Source: Brienomyrus brachyistius
Taxonomy: Eukaryota > Chordata > Actinopteri > Osteoglossiformes > Mormyridae
Length of the DNA: 64,000 nucleotides
Assembly: GCF_023856365.1 (NCBI RefSeq)
Contig: NC_064556.1
Coordinates: 1,130,001-1,194,000, forward strand
Direction of reading: 5' to 3'
Each line of letters opens with the position of its first letter. The stretch's first letter is position 1. Below, in pieces: positions 26,729-38,700 of this stretch. The notes beneath the pieces are model-generated. The model was not told the DNA's origin. It ran no database searches and was given only the letters and a program-made list of their open reading frames with translations. The position numbers were made by a program, and so were the translations under genes.

Positions 26729-29700
26729 ATGGAGCGAGTGTTCGCCTCGGGAGTGGCGGCCAGGCTGAGGAGCCAGTGGGACCGCGATGAAGGGTTTGGG
26801 CAAAATGACAAGGCTCTCAAGTTCCTAGGCCAGGACTTTGAGTCCCTGCGAGCCAGCTGCCTGCAGAGACGCTGCCTGTACATCGACGACGCCTTTCCCG
26901 CCCAGCCCTCCTCACTGGGCTTCAAGGAGCTTGGGCCGCAGTCCTCCAAGACGCAGGGGATCCGCTGGATGCGGCCCACGGTGAGAGGGACACGGTAGCC
27001 CATCCTCCCTCACAAGGCCGAATCGATGAACGACATTTCCGTTTGTTATTGTATGTGAGACGAGACCGCCAGTGACCAAAAGCCTGGCTTCCTCATCATA
27101 TGTTACAGTGCGGGGATCCCAAACCCACTCAGTCCGTTTGTTGATGTGTGTGAGATGAGACCGCCAGTGACCTAAAGTCAGGCTTCCTCATCATATGTTA
27201 CAATGCAGGGATCCCAAACTCACTCAGTCCATTTGTTGTTGTGTGTGAGATGAGACCGCCAGTGACCTAAAGTCAGGCTTCCTCATCATATGTTACAGTG
27301 CAGGGATCCCAAACTCACTCAGTCCGTTTGTTGTTGTGTGTGAGATGAGACCGCCAGTGACCTAAAGCCAGGCTTCCTCATCATATGTTACAGTGCGGGG
27401 ATCCCAGACTCACTCAGTCCGTTTGTTGTTGTGTGTGAAATGAGACCGCCAGTGACCTAAAGTCAGGCTTCCTCATCATATGTTACAGTGCAGGGATCCC
27501 AAACCCACTCAGTCCGTTTGTTATTGTGTGTGAGATGAGACCGCCAGTGACCTAAAGTCAGGCTTCCTCATCATATGTTACAGTGCGGGGATCCCAAACT
27601 CACTCAGTCCGTTTGTTGTTGTGTGAGATGAGACTGCCAGTGACCTAAAGTCAGGCTTCCTCATCATATGTTACAGTGCAGGGATCCCAAACCCACTCAG
27701 TCCGTTTGTTATTGTGTGTGAGATGAGACCGCCAGTGACCTAAAGTCAGGCTTCCTCATCATATGTTACAGTGCAGGGATCCCAAACCCACTCAGTCCGT
27801 TTGTTGTTGTGTGTGAGATGAGACCGCCAGTGACCTAAAGCCAGGCTTCCTCATCATATGTTACAGTGCGGGGATCCCAAACCCACTCAGTCCGTTTGTT
27901 GTTGTGTGTGAGATGAGACCACCAGTGACCTCATGTAATCCAACAAAGAACTTTTTCAAAAAGTTCTGAAAATGTATCCTGTAGACTGAGCAATTGCAGT
28001 CGCTGCTTCTAGAACGACGTGCAGAGGACGATTCCTTCCAAAAAATGACCATATTGACGTGGTGAAGCTCAGATTTTGCTCTGCACAAAAATAGCTGCTG
28101 TAAGATGATACCACTGTGTATCATTTCCGTACCAGACCAGTACATCTGCATGTCCCAGTGGGCATTTTCTCAGCCAGCTTAAAAGACAAGGCGTATTACA
28201 AGTTAGGATACAAATGAAGAGAGACATTATGTCACAAATAGGATGAAAGATTCTAGCTTTCACTAGAGATGCATCAGTATCAGCCGCTATTCACTATGCA
28301 AAATGAATATTCGAAATGAAGATATCGGCATCAGTCCGATGTGTCAGATTTAGCCGATATTGCCGGCCAATAGGTAAACTTTATCTGTATTTAGAGTCCG
28401 CACCACCAGAGCTGAAGGCATCACCGAAATGATGGCGACGGCTACATTGGAGGAAGAGTAACGGAGGATTTCATTGGCTCATTCAAAGCACCAGACCGTG
28501 TTCTGTTTCCGATTGGCTATTAAATCTGGCCTGTTGGTCGATTTCTCATTTTCCACAGAATGAAAAATGATGTAACGTCATTCTGCTCATCTACGCCGAT
28601 GAGCTCGGCAAGTTTCACTGCCAACATCAGTATTGATGCATCGCCGGCTTTCACCTCACATTCCTGTAAATAAAACCCTTTTGAAACAGCTGGACAATAG
28701 TTCTGTCGCTCAGGTTCCAGTCCCTCAGAAAGACAGTGACTGGCTCACTCTGCTGGCAGCAGGCAGGGTGGGGCCTGTTAGGTTGGGGGGGGGGGGTATG
28801 CATGCCTCTCTGAACTCACCATGTCTGTTTGGTAGGAAATCTGCCACAACCCACAGTTCATTATAGATGGAGCAACTCGAACCGACGTCTGCCAGGGAGC
28901 CCTGGGTGAGTCCAGCCGCCATCTTTGCCTGCACTTTACCTGCTGTGGTGCCGGTTACCACGGTATATGCTGTCATGTAACATATCAGCCTAGAATTTAA
29001 CATGTGTTATTGTCATAATATTGTAATATTGTGGGGTAGTGGTATGTGAATCAGCAGGTCAGGCCGATGTGATCAGAAGGTGGTTGCTTCAAGTCCCTGG
29101 GCTGTTGGGCCCCTGAGCGAGGCCCTTAACCCCAGCTGCCTCAGGCCCCGTCTGGCCCTGAGGCCTCAACAGCTTCACTTTGGATAAGAACATCTGCAAA
29201 ATAAATTAATGTAAAATAGACTTGGTGTCTGGTACAAAAATCGCAAACCCTGTGCATGATGCTAAGCTTTGACTCATGTGGCTGTTATACAGTGATCGTG
29301 CGCATGCAGTGATTTGTAGCACTGTGTGACATCATCACTGCAGAGTTCTGAATCCACCAGTGAACTTGTTGACATTGTGAACGTGAAGCACCTTCAAAGG
29401 GAGGTATGGTGGGTAGGTTTCAGGTTCCAGCCCCGAGAGGGATTTGAACACCCTTCGGGGACGTAACCTGAGTTTCTCCTGTGTGACTGTAATTTAATGA
29501 TCCTTTGAAGAACAGTGCTGGCTGAGGAATAACAGTAATATCTTCTCTCCCGGGGCAGCGTAACACCTCCTCGGGTATCTGCACAGTGTCAGACACCTTG
29601 TTTGCTTAAGAAGCGCCAATGTTTGTACTGCCGTTCACATCCCTGCCGCGTTGTCTTAGACTGTGACCATGCTACGGATCAGGGCAGTTCAGTGGCTCAC

Positions 29701-32700
29701 ACTTCCTGGGTCAGGGGTTCAAGTCCCACTTCCCTTTCTATACCTGTGGAGTTTGCATGATCTCCCTGTCTGTAAGGATCATCTACCTGCTCATGTGTCT
29801 GTCTGAAAATGTTTTGATGGAGGGTAAAAAACTACATAGACTACATTTTCTAAAGCATGTCGATTGCACTTTGACCAGAATACTCATCAGAATCTGCCGT
29901 GATGTTGAGCCCTGCCTGTGTGACAGGGATTTTATCCAGGTTGCAGTTAATGAAAATTGGCCTCTGCAAAATATCCAGAGAGCATGGATGTGTGGCCCTT
30001 CAATGAGATAGCATCCCATCCAGGCCCCCACCCCCTTTGCGCTGAGCTGCTTAGGAGGCTCCAGGCCCCCCCAGCTGGAAATTGGATGGGTGTGTCACTA
30101 CAGGATATAAGTAAACCTTGAATTTGAGTCACTCATGCGCTACTGATCCGAGTCAATTGTGTTGAACTATTAAAGTATTAAGCTACTCAAGTAATAAAGG
30201 ACTTCAGACCATCAGCTGAGTCTGCACCCCTAGCAGTTACAGAGAGTTAAGGGTCTTCTCATGTACACAGACGCTCCCTGGGTTACGATGGGGACACGTT
30301 CCGATAAACCTAATATGAGGCGAAGATATCGTGAGCCGAAAAAGCATTTTAATATAGTAAACCTAACCTAACATCATAGCCTGGCCAAACCTTACCTAAG
30401 ACACTTACATTAGCCTAAAGCTGGACAAAATCATTAACACAAAACCTATTCTGTAATTGGGCACCTCAGCCCCCTCCCCAGCAGTGCCGGGGCCCCGCTA
30501 ATCACTGGTATGCTGTGCTGCAGGCGACTGCTGGCTCCTGGCGGCCATCGCCAGCCTGACGCTGAATGACAACCTGCTGCGCCGAGTGGTGCCTCACGGA
30601 CAGAGCTTCAGCCACGAATATGCCGGAATGTTCCACTTCCAGGTACCGGCCGCTCAGCTGCTGCAGCGCTGCACTCTGTCTGCTTCATAATCACACTTAA
30701 CCTTTAGTAACCCTGCCATTTAATGATTACAGATTAAGCAATAAATGTCAATGTTTAATTCGACTAAAATAAATCTGCTCTGAAAAATCATCAGGTATTC
30801 CCCAGGGGAGATGGGCGGACCGGATTACTGTAACCTTACGCTGCAGTGATAAAATGGCCATTCCTACGCTCTCTTTTAAGTCCGACTCCCAGCCCGCAGC
30901 CGCTGTGATAGTCGTACCATGGTAATGTCCACGCTTTCTGTCCTGAGAGCATATAACTGAACACAGCTGCTGTGTTTGCATGCACTAAACACGCCACACT
31001 ATATTTACTGATAGTATTTATAAATGAGGCTGCATTTGGCCTGGGCGCAGAGCCCCACCCGAGTGCCACATTCCTGCTGGGGGGCTCCTGGACTCGCTTA
31101 ATGCGGCGGCCCCACCCCCAGGCTAACGAAGCCGGAAGTCTCCCGCAAATGGAGTGCAGCTCCCTGTCACACGTGCGAAGGAGTCCCGGAACCCCGTCCG
31201 GCACCTTCCCCCCCCCCGAGCCCCCAGCCAGTACCCTCCTCCTCTTTACCATGATATTATGATATTATTAATGCCGTTTGCATGTCGAACCATTACTGCC
31301 GTACTACACGCCGTTCTGAATTTGCGGTTTAACATTCCGTAATGTAGCATGGAGCATTAAACGAATATAATTAAGGTAATTAAGCATAAATGTGACAGGT
31401 TAGGGTCCTCACAGCTTAGACCATTTTGAGTGTTTCTGTCCTGGTTCATCGTCTGTATTAGATTAATAAACAACAGCAACATTGTTTTCGGCATGAAACT
31501 CGAATCTGCAGGACCCTGGATGGGTGGCGTTTAAGCCATCGTTAAATGTGACGGGAGCGTGCCCCCCCACCGCAGATTTTCCCTGACACTCTCAGCGGCC
31601 GGAGGAATGGAAGTTAAAACCTCTGTCCTAACAGTGACACTAATGTATTGATTTTGTGTGTAAAGCTCTGTGCCTGACTGTCCTCTTAAACATTTTTCTT
31701 AAGATGTATATTGCAGAAAAAAAATATTTGCACTGTTTTGGTCATATTCTTAATTCTTTTTTTCCCTAGTTCAAACACACACACATTTTAAGTGCCCTGC
31801 TTTATAGTCTATTTTATGTAAGTTAAGTATTTAAAAATTGGAAAGAGAGAAAGAGCCCTTTGATTTTCTATGCTCTCTCAGTGAAGGAGCTGCCCTTCAG
31901 CCTTTGCACTGTTACTGGAAGAATGTAAACCGTCGCGTGTTTAGCATTTACCGCTGCTTCGCGAGGCAGCAGTGTGAGCTACGTTCAGTGTAAAGGCTGC
32001 CCTCTGGTGGCCGCTGGACTCACCGCCGCCTCCGTTCTCCGCCGTCCGGCCCGCGCCGCAGATCTGGCAGTTCGGCGAGTGGGTCGACGTGGTGATTGAT
32101 GACCGGCTGCCGGTGAAGGACGGGAAGCTGCTGTTCGTGCACTCCGCGGAGGGCGGCGAGTTCTGGAGCGCTCTCCTGGAGAAAGCATACGCCAAGTAAG
32201 AGGCAACAGAGAAACCAGCACGATCGTTTAACGTTAGAAAATAATATATTATTTCGGTGCTTTTAATGTACTATCTGTATCGTTTTTCATTCATTTAGAA
32301 TAAATCTTATGCTAAATAAATAAATGTAAATAAATGTGATTTACATTTTATTTGCGCAGTTCTAGAATTTGACCATTAGGGGGGGCTCAGTAGGTTTGGG
32401 ACGCCACTTTTCCAGGGAGGCTGAGACAGGAAATATGGTCTGGAATCGCTTATGAGATGGATAACTGGACCATGACTGAATGTTCACCAGCTCACTGCGT
32501 AAACTGCATACACGTTTAATTTGTAGACCCGCTTTACAAAAGGGCTACTTTTCAAAGAGCCAGGGAATCGTTTTCCTGATTTTTTTTTTTTTTTGGTTAT
32601 TTCCGTTTTTCAGTGACCTCTCGGTATGTTGCCGTGCTAAGCTGGGTAGCTGTGCTTGTGTCCGGCAGGCTGAATGGCTGCTATGAGGCTCTGTCGGGGG

Positions 32701-35700
32701 GGAGCACATCGGAGGCCTTTGAGGACTTCACTGGCGGCGTCACAGAGATGTTCGAGCTGAGGAAGCCCCCAGCGGACCTCTACGGCATCATCGGCCGCGC
32801 CGTGGAGAGGGGCTCCCTGCTCGGCTGCTCCATAGACGTCAGTACTGACCCCATGTAGTCGCCTCAAAGCAGCCAGCGTCCAACACGGCCGTTTCATTTC
32901 CACTTTGATTTTATTATTAACAATTTTGCTGCCGTAGTCCCCTTGGGAAAGTCCACACCCCTGTTAACAGTACAGACGTTTCATTACAAGTCATCTTTCA
33001 GTCAAGCAGCCATCTAAAAATCAATGAAGGGATTAATACAGGATAGTAATGGACAAACAAAGCTTCATGAAGCATTTGCTGTATTTTTTTTCACCTCACT
33101 AAATGGTTCTCTTGGTTTGCTCTGGGGATGCTTTTCTATGAACAGAGAGCGCCATCTAGTGGAGTCAGAAAGTACAGTAAATGGTTCGTGAGGCTTCATT
33201 TCCCGATAACTAATATAGGATATAAGGGGTGAAGTGCACGGCAAAGCAGAATGGTCACATTTTGTACATAAAGTACACTAACATAATATGTTTCTGACAC
33301 GTTTATACAGCTGTTAAATCCAGTGGATCACATGCCAGTACAATGCTATATCTATGCTGCTAATTCAGTATCCCTGTAAAAACATGTGTGTAGAGATGGA
33401 TTCCCCATTTTACCGGAAACCCAATACGGTTTGTGGCGTCTCTGTGAGAACACACGCGGTTTGGCTCCTGATCTGTCTGATGTTGTGTTTTCACACCCTG
33501 CACTACTTACAGTGAGCAGAGCCACGTTTACTTTCAGACAGAGGATATCTGCTGCCCTCTACTGGTGACTATTTATTTATTTGGGTTTCAGGTCGTTACA
33601 AGACAAATAGCCCCAGTTTTAACCACTGACGACACCGATTCTTATGTTATGACGTGCAGGTGCATTTTTGGACAGAAAAGGCTGAGTTATATTGACTAGA
33701 CCTGTGGCCTGTACTACGCTGTGGAGTTACTGGCTTATTGGGGTAACTTGTCAGATTTAAGGTACCGCAGTGTAAATGGACTTCATATTCGTTCACTTAC
33801 ATTTTGCCCAGACCACCTTAAATCTGCCAAGTTACCCCAATAAGCCAGTAACCCCGCTTTGTATTACAGGCCAGTGCTTTGCTTTACTTTGTTGTCGTTC
33901 TGTGTATTTCTTCAGCTGCTTCTTTCTGACTCTGCCCTTTTCCTGCCGCTTTGGATTCTCAGATCACGAGCCGGTTTGACATGGAAGCCGTGACATTTAA
34001 GAAGCTGGTGAAAGGACACGCCTACTCCATAACCGGGGTGGACGAGGTGAGCCGTGGCAGCTGGCCAGCTGTCCACACTGTACTCTGACCCACATGACCT
34101 GTCTGTGTCTCTGTCCGCCTGTCTGTCTATCTGTCTCTCTGTCTGTCAGGTGGCGTATAAAGGCACACCGACCAAACTGATTCGGATCCGAAACCCCTGG
34201 GGGGAGGTGGAGTGGACCGGGCCCTGGAGTGACAAGTGAGTGGCTAAGGGGACAGAGCTTCCGTCTGGGAAGGTGTGCTAATGTCCAGCGAAACTTGCGT
34301 TTGCTCTGACTGAGTCCGGTCCTCTGCAGTTCTAGGGAATGGAGCGGAATTGACCCATCTGTCAGATCTGGGCTGCACAACCGCAGTGAGGACGGAGAGT
34401 TCTGGTGAGTTTTATTCCTAACTGGTGTAGAATAGAGAGACTTTATTCAGCTCCTTGGGGAAACTGTCTTTTCGCTTGTCCCATCTTGCCTTCCATGGTA
34501 CACATACGACAGCGAGGTTGGGGGGGTCACAGTACAGGGTCAGCCAGCATACAGGGTCCCTGCAGCTGGGCATTAGGGGCCCAAATATAGCCATTCCAGC
34601 AAAGCGGAGAGGGGTACGGGGTCTTAGGAAGCAGCAAACCCTGTCTCAATCACAGGAACTTCCTGAAGACCTGAGATAGAAATTTATTGAGATATATCAG
34701 TCGGGAACGGGATACAAAGCTGTGCGTGTGCTTGTGCGTGTGTAACCAAGTGCGTAACCAAGTGTGTACACAAGTGTGTAACCAAGTGTGCAACCAAGTG
34801 ATGTATTAATATCGAGAGCACAGTGTGAGTGTAGCTGTGCCGTTATTGTAAATCTTCATCCTCAGTTTGTACCTTTGGTCCTCTCTCTATCCTTCTTGTC
34901 GTCCATATCAGGATGTCCTTCTCAGACTTCATGCGGGAGTTCAGCCGCCTGGAGATCTGCAACTTGACGGCCGATGCCCTAGAAGCGGCACGTGCAAAGA
35001 AGTGGAGCACGGTGCTGCACGCGGGCGAGTGGCGGAGGGGCAGCACTGCCGGGGGCTGCAGGAACTACCCCGGTAGGTAGGAGGCAGCAGAGCTCTCCGG
35101 CCTGATGTTCCGTCCCTAAAATCTTGTGTAACTTCCTGTATCGCTCACCTGTTTTTCAGCAACGTTTTGGCTCAATCCACAGTTCAAGGTTGCGCTGCAG
35201 CATCCCGACTCAGACGGACAACCCGGCTGCAGCTTCGTAGTTGCGCTCATGCAGAAGGACCGGCGCCGGCTGCGACGGGAGGGCAAAGACATGGAGACTA
35301 TCGGATTTGCCATCTATGAGGCAAGCGGGACGATCTGCTGCCCATAGCTGGACACATAAGACACTGTAATGGGAGATGTAGTGAGTGCAGTGGGAGATGT
35401 AGTGAAAGTGAATATTATGGAGAGCATTATTATAAAAACCTAAGTTGGTGGCACGGTGACGAAGCTGGCTGTGGACTATGCTCAGATTATTAAGAGCAAG
35501 GCACATGGAGACTGAAGAAAGAAACTGATCTTTTTCCTGTTCTCTTCTTCCTCTTCCTCTTCCTCTTCACTCTCATTCTCCCCAGGTTCCAGATGAAGTA
35601 CGTACATTTCTGTTCTGACACCAAAGAACACCACTGTTCGTATCCCCATGCTGTAATGTTATTCACGGGGTCATGCCGATTTAATTATTTATATAATTCA

Positions 35701-38700
35701 AAGCGATGTATCACTTTCTGGGAATCTCTGCACATGTTGATCAGTTGCGCTCAGGTGAAAGACCTTTAAAGCATAATTAGGGCAAGAAAAATCCTAATTG
35801 CCCAAAAGAGCAGATCCTGGACACCAGCCTCCTGAACATTTGGTCACAGGTTCCCATGTTTTAACTTTTTGAGTAAATACTTGAACTATTAATTACTTTG
35901 GAACCTGATAGCCTGCTGGAAAAGCACCAACATACAGACTTGTGCGAGTTCCTACCATACAGGTATTTTACGGAGGCTGTGCCCAGTTCCTGCCATACAG
36001 GCATTTTACGGAGGCTGTGCCGGGTTCCTGCCGTACAGGCATTTTACGGAGGCTGTGCCGGGTTCCTGCCGTACAGGCATTTTACGGAGGCTGTGCCGGG
36101 TTCCTGCCGTACAGGCATTTTACGGAGGCTGTGCCGGGTTCCTGCCATACAGGCATTTTACGGAGGCTGTGCCGGGTTCCTGCCGTACAGGCATTTTACG
36201 GAGGCTGTGCCAGGTTCCTGCCGTACAGGCATTTTACGGAGGCTGTGCCAGGTTCCTGCCGTACAGGCATTTTACGGAGGCTGTGCCGATTTCGTTCCCA
36301 GTACATGGGAAAGGCCGGATTGCACCTGAAGCGGGACTTCTTCCTGACGCACGGCTCAAGCGCCCGCTCCGAGCTCTTCATCAACCTGCGGGAAGTGAGC
36401 TCGCGCTTCTGCCTGCCGGCCGGCGAGTACATCGTCGTGCCCTCCACCTTCGAGCCTCACAAGGAGAGCGACTTCGTGCTCAGGGTCTTCTCAGAGAAGC
36501 CAGCCAACTCAGAGTGAGTCAGAACCAGGGTAGAGGAGACTGTGCGTGTGTGTGGGAGGGAGGAGAGTGAAAACAGAGGGGCGGATGGAAGGATGGAAGA
36601 TACAGGGGTCAGGAGAAGATGGAGGTTAAGGGCAAAGAAATGCTGGGAGAGAATGTTAAATAGAAGATGTAGGATGATGATGATTTGCAACAGAGCGAAA
36701 GACAATAATAAACTAACTTCAAAGAAAAGAGGAATGCAGAGAAATCAGAAACGGAGACGCTCGAGCCTGAATGTATGAAAAGCAGAGGTGGATAGCTCAG
36801 GTCCAGAAAGTACAAATCCAGACCAAGATTTTATTTCAACCAGCCAGTTCAGTACTCTGTGACTGTGACTCTTTATACTTGACTGGTTGGCTGAAATAAT
36901 ATCTTGGTCTGGATTTTTACTTTTTGAAACCGAACTGTCCACCTATGGTGAAAAAGAACTAACGACTGGCCTGCTTTCCTTGGCGATAGGGAACTGGACG
37001 ATGACGTCACAGCAGATCTTCCCGATGAGGTAAGAGTTGAGTGAGCCTAGACCTCACCTTTAACTGAGCAGTGTCTCCCACGTGGACATCCAATCAGACC
37101 ATCCATCACACATCTGTCTCTCTTTACTGAAGGTCCCCCTGGATGAGAGCCAGATAGACGCTGGGTTCAAGAGTCTCTTTAAGCAGCTGGCTGGTCCGGT
37201 GAGAGGTGGGACAGGTGTGGGAGGTGGAGACGGACCTGCCATCGTTCTGACAGCCAGTTTCTCCTGCAGGACATGCAGATAGGCACTGCTGAGCTGAGGA
37301 CCATCCTTAACAGAGTCATCAGCAAGCGTGAGTTAGCTCTCTGAGGAAGTTCCATTGTTCTGCAATACAAATCAATCAGCCAGTCAAATTTTACTTGATA
37401 AGACATGTTTTTTCCCTCTACTTTCCCTCCTGAAAAATGATTCAAAGAAAAAATAAAGAAAAATAAAGAATTCCAATTCTGAAAATCCTACTTGTGAGGA
37501 GACAGGTGGTTCAGAAGCGGGTGTTTTTGAAGAAGAGACCATTGTCATGCGACACTTTCCTTTAACAGATAAAGATCTGAAAACGGATGGTTTTGGAAAA
37601 GAGGCGTGTCGCAGCATGGTGAATCTCATGGACGTATCCTGACCCTCGTACGAGCACCAGCGCCTCACTTTCCTTAAACGCCAGCTTGCGTCTTCCTGCC
37701 CCTGCTTTTATTGCTCTTTTCCTGCTCTGTGTCTGTTCCCCTTAACCCCAAATCCCAGACGGACGGCAGCGGCAAACTCGGGCTCATGGAGTTTCACGTG
37801 CTGTGGGAGAAGATAAAAAAATACCTGGTCAGAGGTCCCCCATGATGCTGCTCTCCGTATTGGCGTCCGTCACACGTGCCTGATGCGTTTCACACGTGCC
37901 TGATGCGTTTTACACATGCGGTTCTCCGGGTTCCCCTTCATCTCTTTCTTATTTGTTTGCGGTCTGTCCACTATCCATGTTCTGCTCTCCATTTTCCCTG
38001 TTCTATCAAACCAACAGACTGTGTTCAGGAAGTTTGATCTGGACAAATCAGGCACCATGGGCTCGTACGAAATGCGGATGGCACTCGAGTCTGCAGGTAC
38101 GCCTTAAAGTCGCAAACTCTTACTTAGAAACCATTACAATGACATGAAGAATCAGGAAAGAAAGCGCAGGTCCATGAACATAGAGGAGATGCTGTCGGGG
38201 AATTTCTGAGATCAATATTAAAATTCTCAAACCCTAGGGGGGTCTTTCGCTGGTAATGGGGCACTTGGTTTTTTTTATAGACAAATGAAGAGAAAAAAAG
38301 ATACAATAGTAAAAGTTGTTGATGGCTGGAGCCTGTATGCCGATATTAAGAATCATCAGGATAGGGAGTCGTGCTGGTAAAATTTGTCAAGCTTGCTGCC
38401 AGTTATTTTTACTGCCACTGATTAGTGGAATGATGTTACATTGGCTTCTTTATTTTATCTGTAAAATAATTAAAAGCACATTGTGATCTGACACAATGAG
38501 AAACACGCAGACTGTTTTTTAATTTTGTAGAATAGTTCAAATAAATGTGGCAGCCCCACCCCCAATAATTCCAGCACCTCCCTACTTCCTGCCCTCACAC
38601 GTCTGTTTATGTGTGAATGTCAGGGTTCAAGATCACAAACCACCTGTTCCAGCTGATCATCCTGCGCTATGCGAAGCCTGACCTCAACGTGGACTTCGAC

